Shown: positions 28,905 through 39,915 of the stretch, piece after piece
Numbering within the stretch: position 1 is the stretch's first letter
How the letters are laid out: each line of letters begins with the position of its first letter
NCBI RefSeq assembly: GCF_905220365.1
Contig: NC_061130.1
Coordinates: 2,053,501-2,117,500 of the forward strand
DNA length: 64,000 nucleotides
Direction: 5' to 3'
Origin: Vanessa cardui
Taxonomy: Eukaryota; Arthropoda; Insecta; Lepidoptera; Nymphalidae
The notes under the pieces: model-generated
Told to the model about the DNA's origin: nothing
What the model saw: the letters and a program-made list of their open reading frames with translations, nothing else
Databases searched by the model: none
Translations under genes and position numbers: made by a program

Positions 28905-29208
28905 GTAAAGTAAAGTAAATAACAGCCTGTACATTTCCCACTGCTGAGATAAGGCCTCCTCTTCCATTAAGAAGAGGGTTTGAAACATATTCCACCACGC
29001 AGTTCCAATGCGGGTTGGTGGAATACACTTGTGGTAGAATTGCGATGAAATTAGACACATGCAGGTTTCTTCACAATGTTTTCCTTCACCGCCGAGCACG
29101 AAATTAATTATAAACACAAATTAAGCTCTTATATACAATGGTGCTTGCCTGGGTTTGAACCCGCAATCATCGATTATGATGCACGCGTTCTAACCACTGG
29201 GCCATCTC
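28905..29208 (-). mobile_element. SINE-B copy, full length with 11-bp target duplication
   Basis: Complete antisense SINE-B with (AGTAA)n tail and tRNA head, flanked by AGTAACACATA at 28894-28904 and 29209-29219 (nine bases are unambiguous because AG is shared with the SINE end). Confidence 0.95.
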
Positions 29209-29257
29209 AGTAACACATAATTTTCATCTAATTAAAATAATTCACCTATTGCTCAAC

Positions 29258-29313
29258 TGAATATGAACATTGTGAGGATACCAGCATGTGTCTATTTTAA
29301 TGAAAATCTGTCG
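29258..29313 (+). mobile_element. SINE-B body fragment
   Basis: AACATTGTGAGGATACCAGC, ATGTGTCTATTTTAATGAAA and TCTGTCG match the SINE-B body. Isolated and old. Confidence 0.5.
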
Positions 29314-29340
29314 CTCGTATTTTACCCTAAACTAAAGGAA

Positions 29341-29483
29341 ATCAAAAATCAAAATATAATCGTATTTCAATCGTAATCGTCATTTAACAACTGTATTAAG
29401 TGAAGCTACCACCGGTTCGTAAAGTAGATTCTACCGAGAAGAACCGACACGAAACTCAGTAGTTACTCTTTTTCAACATTTAA
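29341..29483 (-). mobile_element. LINE J 3' end
   Basis: Antisense of the LINE 3' UTR shared with 34595, 40648, 55495 and 63128: TTAAGTGAAGCTACCACCGG, TCTACCGAGAAGAACCG, AACTCAGTAGTTACTCTTT. 5'-truncated. Confidence 0.85.
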
Positions 29484-29546
29484 TCTTAAGGATATCTTCA
29501 AAGGGATATGAGGCCTTAGCCTAAGTGGAACGTTAACAAGCTGCTA

Positions 29547-29833
29547 TCTATATGTATACATATAATAAAAATGGAGTATCTGTTTGTAATATTAAAATAG
29601 CCTTTTGTTGCTCAATGCGTATGTATGTATGCACGGTACATATACCAAAATAACATTGTTTACAATTTTTGTCTATCTGTCTATTTGTTCCGGCTAATCT
29701 CTGGAACGACTGGACCAATTTTGATGGAACTTCTACCGGCAGATAACCTATATAATAAGGAGTAACTTAAGCTATAATAACATTTATTTTTTGATAAATT
29801 TAGGTTATGTTAAAGGTCGCGGGCACAGCTAGT
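29547..29833 (+). mobile_element. Family E (Helitron-like) copy
   Basis: Starts TCTATATGTATACATATAAT, carries GTTCCGGCTAATCTCTGGAA and CTGGACCAATTTTGATGG, and ends GGTCGCGGGCACAGCTAGT. 5'-TC, 3'-CTAGT and an adjacent GC-rich palindrome-like segment fit a non-autonomous Helitron. Confidence 0.75.
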
Positions 29834-30123
29834 ATTAACCTAAAATATACAGAATCGCACCAGCCAATCCAATACGTAATCCAGCCTGAATAATTCCAGT
29901 AGGTGTCCCTAGATAGCGTTTAGGCCAATTTCTTGGCACCGTCTTCCAATAACCGCTAGCGATGCTGCACTAGGTCTAGGGGAATGGTTCGAACTATCTC
30001 TATTAGATTGAGATTAAAAAGAATAAAAAAGTCTATCCGACTTCATTTGTATTTTACATTATAGACTAGAGACTAGAGAGTATGCCTCGCAGCTTCGGTT
30101 GCGAATATTTAGGAATAAAAGAA
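29834..30123. other. Stretch with patch shared with 22.7 kb
   Basis: 29908-29965 (CCTAGATAGCGTTTAGGCCA, TTCTTGGCACCGTCTTCCAA, TAACCGCTAGCGATGCTGCA) resembles 22690-22742. No known family assigned. Confidence 0.4.
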
Positions 30124-30384
30124 TACAATAATAATAACTACAGTTTGTAAATTTCTCACTGCTGGACTCTAAGGTCTTCTCTACCTTTGATGAGAAGTTT
30201 TCGAACATGTCCCACAACGCTGTTCCAATGCAGATTTCCTCACGATGTTTTACTTCACCACCGACCATGAGATTAGTTATAAACACAAATTAAGAACACG
30301 AATATTCAGTGGTGCTTGCCTGGGTTTGAATCTGCAAACAGCAGTAAAGATGCACGCGTTCCAAATACTGAGCCCTCTCAGCTC
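30124..30384 (-). mobile_element. SINE-B copy with internal deletion
   Basis: Tail ACAATAATAATAACTACAG, then CCCACAACGCTGTTCCAATG joined directly to CAGATTTCCTCACGATGTTT (the TGTGGCAGAATTTC block is lost), with a head of GTTCCAAATACTGAGCCC. Confidence 0.88.
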
Positions 30385-30892
30385 ATTACAAAAAATATTA
30401 ATGTAACTTAAATACAATATGAGTAGATTTTTGATTTAAGACGTCTCATGTTTAAGTTTATTCTAGTTTAGCCTTAATAATTCTCAATCTCATATAACAA
30501 GGAAGGTTATATGATTACTCTTGAAAGCGCGTTTAATCAATGCTGAATAACGCGTCTGTATACACACATTATTCAGCTTTTATAAAAATGATTACAACAT
30601 TTTTACCTTTAATAAAAATGCTGCTGAAAATATACGAATAACGGTTTTTAAGTGCGATAAATGGGATTTCACAGTGCATGTAGACAAATTGCCCATAAAG
30701 CAATTTTATAACATTAATTGAATATTTTTTCGTACAAGTATTTAAGTATAATTGCATAAAGTAACAAATATTTTATAAAATTTTATAACTGTTAATTATA
30801 ATCGTTGATAAACTACAGGACTAAAAAACAAACAGGTAAGAGGAAAAACATATGACAGAGTTACTTTCATCACAATATGCAGGTTTCCTTTC
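30385..30892. other. Unique AT-rich stretch
   Basis: The minus frame at 30569-30757 shows no motif. Nothing recognised. Confidence 0.4.
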
Positions 30893-31150
30893 CTTTTTTT
30901 TATGGTATAAGTTGGCGGACGAGCGTATGGGCCAACTGATGGTAAGTGGTCACCATCACCCATAGACAATGACGTTGTAAGAAATATTAACTATTCCTTA
31001 CATCGTCAATGTGCCACCAACCTTGGGAACTAAGAAACGTAGTTACACTGGCTCACTCATCCTTCAAACCGGAACACAACAATACTGAGTACTGTTATTT
31101 GGCGGTAGAATAAGTGATGACCGGGTGTTATCTACCCAGACGGGCTAACA
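30893..31150 (-). mobile_element. SINE-A copy with small deletion
   Basis: Antisense copy. The GATGTTATGTCCCTTGTGCC part is deleted (CTAAGA joins AACGTAGTTACACTGG). Confidence 0.9.
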
Positions 31151-31439
31151 CAGCATAGATATTATCCTATAAAAAAGCTCGGTTTTTCGATTAAGGATCT
31201 TATTTTCTTTGCACTGATTGGCTGTTATTCTTAATATAATTCGAACCAATTCAATTAATACGCTCGGTTCATTAATTATTATTAAGGATTATCGCGATTG
31301 TTCGACTTTATCACTCGAAAGTGAAAATCACTGTCGAGTCATCGTGACAGCAACTGAATTGATATCCATACTAAAATAACGTTTATTGTATAATCCGTGA
31401 GGAGGCTTTGAATAAGGCCGTTTATCTACCCACTAGATA
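31151..31439. other. AT-rich stretch, nothing recognised
   Basis: A TCACTCGAAAGTGA-type palindrome lies near 31310. No repeat recognised. Confidence 0.35.
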
Positions 31440-31500
31440 TAGGAACAAAGATGTACATGTAATTACTCTGGCTCTCTCTTCAAACCAGAATACAATATTA
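31440..31500 (-). mobile_element. Degraded SINE-A fragment
   Basis: GTAATTACTCTGGCTCTCTC and TTCAAACCAGAATACAATAT align with the middle of antisense SINE-A. Confidence 0.45.
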
Positions 31501-31510
31501 CTAAGAATTA

Positions 31511-31799
31511 TGCTGAAATGACCCAGTGGTTAACGCGTGTATCTTAACCGATGATTTCGGGTTCAAACCCAGGCAAGCACCACTTAATTTGTGTTTATAA
31601 TTCATTTCGTGCTCGACGGTAAAGGAAAACATCGGGGGAAACCTGCATGTGTCTAGTTTCATTAAAATTCTGCTACAAGTGCATTCCACCAACCCGCATT
31701 GAAACAGCGTGTTGGAATATGTTCCAAACCATTTCCTTATTAGGAGATGAGGCTTTAGCCGAGCAGTGGGAAATTTACGGGCTGTTACTTTACTTTTTC
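31511..31799 (+). mobile_element. SINE-B copy, full length
   Basis: Head GACCCAGTGGTTAACGCGTG, B box CGGGTTCAAACCCAGGC, body, and 3' end GCAGTGGGAAATTTACGGGC with TTACTTTACTTT tail. The overlapping frames at 31501 and 31647 are translations of it. Confidence 0.93.
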
Positions 31800-31809
31800 T
31801 TTAAAGAAT

Positions 31810-31893
31810 CGCTCTTTGGCGGTGGAATCTATAATATTGGTACCTTCCCAACAGGCTTGCACAAAGCCTTGCCATCAGCCTTACCAAGTTGGT
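31810..31893 (-). mobile_element. SINE-A 5'-end fragment, diverged
   Basis: GGCGGTGGAATCTATAATAT, GGTACCTTCCCAACAGGCTT and GCACAAAGCCTTGCCATCA correspond to the first ~85 bp of SINE-A, abutting the SINE-B tail. Confidence 0.6.
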
Positions 31894-32327
31894 ATCAAGA
31901 AACATGACAGCGCTATCTAAAGTAATATCGAAATTTGTTTGTTATGTACGAACAAGCCGCTTCGTAATAACTTTGTAGTGGCAAAAAAATTATATGAAAT
32001 TTCGGAGACCGCGACCTATGAAGTTGGCAGGAGTTGGAACGAAGCTTGCCAACACGTGGGCAGGACCCAGTCGTGATACTTGTTTATGAGATCCTCTTCC
32101 TCTAAGTTTAAAAGAAAGGAACTTTTACGAACTACGATTTTAACACGATTACACTTTTGTAGATGAAATTCAAAGTATCAACTTATTTCCGATTCGCACT
32201 ATTCATAGAAGTATAGCAGATATTACTTATGGTGGAAAGAGTTTTTATTCGTAAGTTTTTATCAAATTCACTTAAAAATATTTAACCTGAGTCCTCAAAA
32301 TTTTCATACAATATTAGATTTTTTATT
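31894..32327. other. Unique stretch with GC-richer patch
   Basis: 32005-32090 (CCGCGACCTATGAAGTTGGC, CAACACGTGGGCAGGACCCA) is unlike the AT-rich flanks and matches no repeat here. Confidence 0.35.
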
Positions 32328-32625
32328 GAGCTGAGATGGCCCAGAGGTTAGAACGCGTTCATCTTAACCGATGATTGCAGGTTCAAATGTGCTTAATTGG
32401 TGTTTATAATTCATCTCGTGCTCGGCGGTGAAGACAAACATCGTGAGGAAACCTGCAAGTGTCTAATTTCATCGAAATTCTGCCAAATGTGCATTCCACG
32501 AACCCTCATTGGCACAGCGTGGTGGAATATATTCTAAACCCTCTCCTTAATGGAAAGAGGAGGCCTTATCCCAGCATATGTAAATTTCCCACTTTACAGG
32601 CTGTTACTTTACTACTTTTACTTTA
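32328..32625 (+). mobile_element. SINE-B copy with small internal inversion
   Basis: Complete head, though CCCAGGCAAGCACCACTGAA is lost after the B box. Near the 3' end TAAATTTCCCA appears in inverse orientation to the expected TGGGAAATTTA, then ACAGGCTGTTACTTTACT resumes. Confidence 0.92.
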
Positions 32626-33726
32626 TTAGATTATTTAATATGTATTTGTTGATAAAGTAACAGTAAAATGTATATATCTTAAGCTAATTTTGAAAATCTT
32701 TTTGACACAAACATTGTAATGTTACTTAGTTTATTGTGATTATTCTCGGTAGAAGATTTTCATTTAATTCAGTATTGTGACCGTTATTTCTGGTCTAGTT
32801 AAAAAAGAAAATTCTGATTTCGAATTAAGAGTAGAAGCGAGAACGTGTTTATAGTTAATTTAAACATACGTGGTCCTTCAGCACTTTGTAAGTATTAATT
32901 GATTATACTATACTATTATTATAATATGTGTAAATTTTTTTTTTTAATTTATAATATAAATTTTAGTTCGGTCACAGAGGTCAAAACTTTTATGATTAAA
33001 TAAATATTAACGATAACTTTTATAAGACTCTCTTCAGCAAAATATTATATAATAATTATCCTGAACACTTGACGCAAAGAAATAAAATAAGACCCTCTGG
33101 GGTATATTTCTATGCAAATGTAAGTTCCATGCGTAAATGTCGCCATATTTTTCTTATATCAGTCGGAAATATGCTGAAAAAAAACCTTATTGCCACGTTT
33201 TTCTATTAGAAACCGAATAGCACTAACACACGAAACCGTAAAGAAAATCATTCTAGACGACACTAGTAAATGTAGACGGATTCAGACGCATAAGGTTTTA
33301 ACTACATTGTCCTTCATATTAAAATAGATTTAGAGACATATTACAAAACGTGTACAATCCTGTGATACACTATTGAGCATTTAAACAATAAACCTACAAA
33401 TCAATATGGTAGACTAACTATTAACATGGCTGTGCTATGATGTTTTATTTTTTTTAAATAAAATAACAATAAAAGCGTTCATCGGTTACGCAAGGCCAAA
33501 ATTTAGCATACTTGAACCACAAAGAAGGTATGCACTATTACCATTAACTAGTGGTTTAACACTATTATGTATGTATTCGTGGGTTTCTGTATGGTGTCAA
33601 TTTGGCCAAGTAGGTGGTGCTGCGATTGGAAAGTAAAAAAGATCTAGACTATCAGCGACTACTGCTGTTTTTAATCTATCAAGTATAAAGTTACCGCCTG
33701 AAGCAACTCATCTAAAATTAAAGTAT
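32626..33726. other. Unique AT-rich stretch, 1.1 kb
   Basis: T tract at 32936-32945. No frame over 60 codons and no recognised repeat. Confidence 0.4.
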
Positions 33727-33812
33727 AGTAACAGCCTGTAAGGGCCCCATATCTGGGCTAAAGACACTTTGAAGAGAAATCGTGGAGCTTATTCCACCAC
33801 GCTGCTCCAAGT
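33727..33812 (-). mobile_element. SINE-B 3'-end fragment
   Basis: TAGTAACAGCCTGTAAGGGC, TCTGGGCTAAAGACAC and CTTATTCCACCACGCTGCTC. Confidence 0.75.
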
Positions 33813-34594
33813 TTTTGAATAATTATGTTTCTAAATTTCAGTAAATTTTAATGCAGGTCTCCAAATGCACTTGTAAATTCAATGGCAACTCCTTTGATTT
33901 ACAGTTACAGACATTGTACTTCCTTACGTCTCTTTGATTTTAGTATTTTTCTAACTCTACTTTTGATCTGATTGATTTGATGTCATTCTGAACGAATCTA
34001 AACAATTATAACTCATAATTGTACTCACGTGTGTGTGCAAATTCTGGTGAAGTTTCTTTTCTCTCTCAAATAATTTGACGGGATAATGGGAAGGTTTCAG
34101 GTTCAGGATTTATTTCTGTAACCTTGGAAGTTTGGACTAGTACTAATAACGATTTTTGATTTTTGATGGACAAAATCAGTACTTACTTGGAACTGAATCT
34201 TGGGATCTTAAGGCATTGGCAACGGAACAGCCTGTAAATAGACAAATTAAACACTTCGATTAAAATTTCATCATCATCATTATCAATTATTTCCATATAA
34301 CTATTGCAAGTTTACCCAAGACTTCCGCTAAGGCAACTCTTCAACTATCAGCTATATAGCCAGCCAGTCTAAAATAACGGTGTAAGTTTGAAGACATGTG
34401 ATGCTAATAATTAATTAAAAGCAAAACTTACGTTCGTATCTCAAGATTGTTCCGGGCGTGCTTGGCTTTCGACGATCTGGAATGCTGGGATATTAACTTC
34501 TTATCGTTCGGTTTAAGTGATAAGATAAATCGTACTTTATTTTTATGCTAGAAAAACATCCCAACAGTATTTCGTCTATCAAGTTAATAAACCC
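33813..34594. other. Unique AT-rich stretch
   Basis: TCATCATCATTATCA near 34270 and AACGGAACAGCCTGTAAATA near 34213 (a possible sliver of SINE-B). Nothing else recognised. Confidence 0.35.
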
Positions 34595-34975
34595 TTCTTG
34601 GGGCAAGGTATCCCTTTCTATAATAAAATTCCGCAGACATTTTTAACTTTGCCGTTTCGTAAATTTAAATCGTTTGTAAAAAATACATTGGTAAAAAAAG
34701 CATATTATTCGATATAAGATTTTATAAACGATAAAAAAGCGTGGAATTCATACCGGTTGACTTCCAGGCAGGATACATTACATACATATATAATTGTATT
34801 TAACTAATATGACTGTATTTTTAAATGTTGAAAAAGAATAATTAGTGGGTTCTAATGGAATCTAGTTTCCGAACCGATGGTAGCTTCACTTAATTGTTAA
34901 ATGACGATTCAAAAGTGCTTGTAAAAGCCTAATAAAGTTAGCCCTAGCCTGAATAAACTTTATATTGATTTTGAT
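34595..34975 (+). mobile_element. LINE J 3' end with last ORF codons
   Basis: Plus-strand LINE end. One frame reads PFYNKIPQTFLTLPFRKFK, then SFVKNTLVKKAYYSIRY, the C-terminal end of a jockey-like RT ORF, followed by the J 3' UTR (CGAACCGATGGTAGCTTCAC) and an AATAAACTTTATATTGATTT end. Confidence 0.88.
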
Positions 34976-35000
34976 TTTATCGATTTCAAAGACTAGCTAT

Positions 35001-35085
35001 CGACAACAATAACTACAACAGGAGCCTGTAAATTTCCCTCTGCTGAGCTAAGGCTTTCTCCCTTTTGAGGAAAAGGTTTGGAACT
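35001..35085 (-). mobile_element. SINE-B 3'-end fragment
   Basis: GACAACAATAACTACAACAG tail, GCCTGTAAATTTCCCTCTGC, GAGGAAAAGGTTTGGAACTA. Truncated after ~85 bp. Confidence 0.8.
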
Positions 35086-35582
35086 AGCCATCAGCGCAGG
35101 ATATTTAATTTCTTATTTCGGGATGCAAACATATTTTATATTCTGTGTATCAAGAGTTTTCAAAAACGAACAGATGTTTTAATTACATAAACGATTACTT
35201 TATGTATAAGAGTCTGCCAGATTCTTAATTTCAGCTGCTAAGAATTTCTTGACAGAAAAACCAAAGCCATGATGCCGATGTTTTTAATATTTAAATTGCA
35301 CTTAAGAATATCAACTTCTACACCGTGAACATTGTTATGACTAATGGTATACTCGTACGTCTATTAACTTAAAAAGGCGCACCCCTCTACGACACACAAA
35401 GATTATTGACACTCATTTTTTAAATCCTCAAACGAAGTAAACACGGGTACTTAAATAAAAGCTTTTTTATCGTGTAAATTGAGTATTATAACATTTTTGA
35501 GTGAACAAATACATTATTCTGTTTAGCGAAAGCGAAGCTTGGTTAATTTATTACATTTTTTATTTACTTTTAATTTATTTCT
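35086..35582. other. AT-rich stretch, nothing recognised
   Basis: No repeats matched. Frame 35501-35761 crosses into the next repeat. Confidence 0.4.
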
Positions 35583-35690
35583 TACTTTTAGGGTTCCGTA
35601 CCTCAAAAGGAAAAAACGGAACCCTTATAAGATCACTTTGTTGTCCGTCTGTCCGTCCGTCCGTCCGCCTGTCAAGACCCTTTTTTAGTT
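35583..35690 (+). repeat. Dispersed GGGTTCCGTACC repeat with (GTCC)n
   Basis: TTTTAGGGTTCCGTACCTCA, AAAGGAAAAAACGGAACCCT, AAGATCACTTTGTTGTCCGT and (CCGT)n. GGGTTCCG and CGGAACCC are inverted, giving a stem. I recognise this motif as a widely dispersed lepidopteran repeat; its class is uncertain. Single copy here. Confidence 0.65.
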
Positions 35691-37281
35691 ATCACTTCAC
35701 ATGTTTTTCGGTATTTTCATTTTATTCAACGCTAATTGTTACACGATCGTTTGCTGGTTGAAATTTTATATGGAACAGATAAGCCAAAATAATACATTTG
35801 TGCTCACTAAACCATTTAATAATTGTAATGCTACATCAATTAACATTTTTAACTCCTTAGCTAAAACTCCTATCTTTTTATTTGATGGTATATTATATTA
35901 ATTACATTACAATCTACTACACTATCTTGTGATATTATTTTGTTAATAGATACACTACGAGCTAAGAAATGTTCGAAATCCGTTTTGTTGTGATTTTTGG
36001 TACTTATTGGTGCTAGTGGATTAAATTGATGCACGATGTTTTCAAGATTTTTATTTTTATTTTATAGAGTTTGGTTGTGCGGGGTAGAAAATGTCTTGAA
36101 AATTATGCACTTTGGATTTTCGGACGTTAAGAATAAATTTATGCTATGAAAATATTTATACCATTTTTGTTTGGTATTTAAAAAGTATTTGAAGTGTACG
36201 ATAGATATTTCATTGATAAATAAATATAATCAAGTCTTCAACTCTTAGTACCTTTTTAATTTGAACATCAAATCAAGCGCAATATGTCATTCTCAATCGG
36301 TAAAGATGATTATCGCTCACATTGAGCACACGAAAATAGATCTTAAGGTGGCGAACCTTTTCTTACCCCGACTGTACATTATGGAATTAGAATTAATTGT
36401 TGTTTTGGCACGCTATCTCTCGTACCTCACGGCATTCATTGAGGCGTTAGTAATTCCATAACTAATGCTGATCACCAAGCCACTCTATTAAGCTCAATAA
36501 ATTCATACCTAATTTCATTTTCCATTATATCCGGTAATGCATCCATTAGAAGCGAGATTAGATAATTATTTTCTAGCGTAATAAATGGGATATTAATTTA
36601 GTGATACCAGGCTCACGTTGATTTTTTAATTTTATAGTCAATCACAACACTTTATAATCTTTTAAAATTATTTCATATAGATGGTATAGTTAACAATGTA
36701 AAATATGTCTTATAAAACTATTACAAAAAAAAAACGAAATAATTAAGCTTTGATTGGAAAGTCATTGACCCCTAATAAATGGGAATTCCTAGTTTATACA
36801 GGTATTCTGTCTTTGATGTATGTACAAAAATATTATATTTGAAAATAGAAAGTAGAGTATTAACAAATTATAATAAAATAAAAGAATTTATTATATTTAT
36901 ATTACGACCTTTCCAATTAACCCTGGTCACTATCGATACAGCATAGACAATATTTAAAATAATTACCAAAGATATATTATTTTTTTTACTAATATTCTCT
37001 TTAATAATTTAAAACTGAGACTTAAAAGTTCTTTAGAATAACCTTAGCATACCTTATGAAAATATAATCTACGTACAATATGTATCAATTTTAACAATTT
37101 ATAGCTTGTATATATCTAGACACGTAGTAGCGTGTCAGCCAAGTTCAGGTAATAGAACTGGCGAGTTCACTAAATTTCTATACGATTTGACTGATTTTGA
37201 TGATATTTTTGGTGGGTATCTGGATGAACGTTTATATTCGAACCGGTTTTGATTGCATTATTTTATTTACCAAATACTTTG
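35691..37281. other. Unique AT-rich stretch, 1.6 kb
   Basis: The largest repeat-poor block of the central part. 36290-36460 is GC-richer and lies in a plus frame (36261-36461) with no motif. CTGTATAAACTAGGAATTCC-like sequence is unremarkable. Confidence 0.4.
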
Positions 37282-37470
37282 TCTATATTCATATTATAAA
37301 TGTGAAAGTAACTCTGTTTGTCTGTCGCTCTTTCACGATCAAACCGCTGAACTGAATTTAATGAAATTTGGTATGAAGCAAACTTGAACTCCAAAAAAGG
37401 ACATAGGTTACTTTTTTGTCTAACATATGACAACCAACCTAAAACGCAAGCGAAGCCATGGGCGACTATT
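37282..37470 (+). mobile_element. Family I (Helitron-like) copy
   Basis: Starts TCTATATTCATATTATAAAT, contains GTCTGTCGCTCTTTCACGAT, CAAACTTGAACTCC and ACTTTTTTGTCTAACATATG, ends AGCGAAGCCATGGGCGACTA. SINE-A abuts its 3' end. Confidence 0.8.
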
Positions 37471-37764
37471 TCTTTTTTCTTATGGTATAGTTTGGCGGAT
37501 GAGCATATGGGCCACCTGATGGTAAGTGGTCACCATTACCCATAGACAATGACGCTGTAAGACATATTAACTATTCCTTAAATCGTCAATGCGCCACCAG
37601 ACTTGGGAACTAAGATGTTACGTCCCTTATGCCTGTAGTCACACTGGCTCAATCACCCTTCAAACCGGAGCATAACAATACTGAGTACTGTTATTTGGCG
37701 GTAGAATAACTGATGAGTGGGTAGTACCTATCCAGACGGGCTTGCACAAAATCCTACCACCAAG
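37471..37764 (-). mobile_element. SINE-A copy, full length
   Basis: Antisense copy from TCTTTTTTCTTATGGTATAG to CCTACCACCAAGT, directly adjoining family I, which it may have truncated. Confidence 0.92.
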
Positions 37765-38743
37765 TAAACTACTACTTAAATATAAGTCTCATTTAACTTG
37801 TTTGAAATCGGTACGAACAGTTAGTATAAATATAATAATGTATATAGCAGGTAGATTTTTGTGGTATTTCGCCCTTTAATAAAATTAATTCAATCCTTCT
37901 TACTTATTCATAACTTTCTTTCGTAAGACGCTAAGACGGCCCAAGGGACTTGGCATTTTAAAACTTCAGATATCAAAGTATATAAGCTAGCATTTTTAAT
38001 TAAACTTAAAAAATTGCATTTGAATAAGTAAAGAGCTCGTGCATATTTTGTTTTAAAGCGATTAGAGGGGAGTTTAAAAATCTATTTTATCTCTGACTTC
38101 CTCCTGGGAACTATTTTATTTTCCGGGATAAAGAGGGATAAAGTTACGTCATATTTTATATTTAATTTTAGTTTTATAAAACTGTTATCGCCTTGAGATA
38201 CGTTATTGCTGTCTATTTATGAAACATTTTAACGTATTTATTTATTAACTCTTTAAACTACTGACTTAGAAGGATGTTATAATTTTAACGTGATAATCAT
38301 CTGGTTGTCTATGCGTGTGTGTGTCTGTCTCTGATGTCGTAGTTCCAGTTTAGTTTTTTTTTAATTAAATTGTTATGAATTGAGAAAGTTCTATTACATA
38401 ATATATTATTACATACCGGGACTTTACCAGCGGGAGAGGTACGCAGGTGCTAGGGATAAATACAGTATGCACCATACCAGAATATAACTATACTTCATAC
38501 AATTTTGTTCATCCATTATTATACAATTGAATACCAAACATCCATCCATACAATTACATAGCATTATATATAAGTAGTTGCTCTTTAAAATTTCGCCCGC
38601 ATTAAATTCCGACTGTGACAAGCATGAATATCAAGAACCCTCTGTGTTCTGTTACACTAGAAGTCATGTAACGTAGTTGAGGTAACGAGAAAAACAAAAG
38701 CTAGCAAAATTATTCTTATAATCGAATATGAATAACTGTTTAC
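37765..38743. other. Unique AT-rich stretch, 1 kb
   Basis: No frame with a motif; short (TG)n at 38305-38325. Confidence 0.4.
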
Positions 38744-39052
38744 GTATGTGTGAGAGTATGTTTATATGTGTGTAATTACTTGTGTATTATAATATTTATC
38801 GAAAGTCTATATTCTATTTTCAAAATCAACGAGAACATCATAGTATGTGTGAATATGTTTATTTGTGTGTGTACGTACTTACGTATTAAAATATTTATCG
38901 AAAGTCTATATTCTATTTTCAAAATCAACGTGAACATCATAGTACGTATGTGTGAATATGTTTATTTGTGTGTGTACGTACTTACGTATAAAAATATTTA
39001 TCGAAAGTTTATATTCTATTTTCAAAATCAACCGGAACATCATAACGTGTAT
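38744..39052 (+). repeat. Three-unit minisatellite, ~99-103 bp unit
   Basis: GAAAGTCTATATTCTATTTT (third unit with one change) recurs at 38801, 38900 and 39003, giving periods of 99 and 103 bp. Each unit holds GTGTGAATATGTTTAT, TACTTACGTAT and AAAATCAACG. The 125-codon frame here is produced by the repeat. Confidence 0.95.
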
Positions 39053-39387
39053 AACTCGTTAGCAATTACACACGTACATAAAACCGTCCGTGTTTTTCGA
39101 AACAAAACAATTAGAGCTTGTTATTAAAAAACATAATTAATTCAGCATGAAACGGACATATTGCGGGGAATTTGTCACTGCATGAATTATTTCGAACACA
39201 TTTTATTTATAATCCTATCAAATTAAGTGTGATGTTTAATTTAACGTTTTATTTGTAGTTTCGCGTGCTCTTACAAAAACGTAATTACTTGGAGGTGATG
39301 TTTAGGGTAAGAATATAATATGGGTGGGTTCTACACAAAATTATAATACAATATTTTTGTGTGAAACTAAATAAAGCTGTAATAATA
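39053..39387. other. AT-rich stretch, nothing recognised
   Basis: No repeats recognised; AATAATAATATGGGT occurs at both 39318 and 39382 in diverged form. Confidence 0.35.
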
Positions 39388-39600
39388 ATATGGGTAGGCA
39401 CTACTCTCTTGTGATATATTCTATCGCAAAGAAGCATAGTTAGTATTGTTGTGTTCCGGTTTGAAGGGTGAGCAAGCTAGTGTAAATATGTGTTGTGCCA
39501 GACAAGGGACATAATATCTTAGCAACCAAGGTCGCTAGCACATTGGCAATGAAATAAATGGTTATTTTTTCTTACAACGCCGTTGTCTACGTGCTGTAAT
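39388..39600 (+). mobile_element. Degraded SINE-A copy
   Basis: Sense blocks TGGGTAGGCACTACTC, TTGTGTTCCGGTTTGAAGGG, GACAAGGGACATAATATCTT and CGCCGTTGTCTACG in order, with many changes and an inserted TGTGTTGTGCC. An old copy. Confidence 0.75.
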
Positions 39601-39683
39601 ATAATATGTAATTAAAAAAATACGGGGTCGCTTGAATTAAAAAAAATCAATTCTACGACCTTTAAAATGATATTTCTAAAACC

Positions 39684-39915
39684 TGTCTGGCTGTAAATTT
39701 CCTACTGCTGCACTAAGACCTCTTTTCTCTTCGAGGAGAAGGTTTGGAACATATTCTCCCACACTGTGCCAATGCCGGTTGATGGAATACACATAAGAAA
39801 AATGAATGTCTCTAGGAAACCCTTTTGCTACTTCTTCCACAAACCTTCTCTGAGGCTTAAATTTATCTAGTACGTGATTTATACCTCAAAGTACCACCTA
39901 GTACAAAATGAATTA
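39684..39915 (-). mobile_element. Degraded SINE-B copy
   Basis: GGCTGTAAATTTCCTACTGC, CGAGGAGAAGGTTTGGAACA and GGTTGATGGAATACACAT are clear. The remaining half is very diverged and rearranged. Confidence 0.7.

Noticed and set aside
38744..39052. CRISPR-like array
   Set aside because: Only three long, nearly contiguous units without spacers in eukaryotic DNA.
38750..39127. 125-aa Cys/Tyr-rich frame with repeated peptide
   Set aside because: Produced by the minisatellite; the third unit falls in a different frame from the first two.
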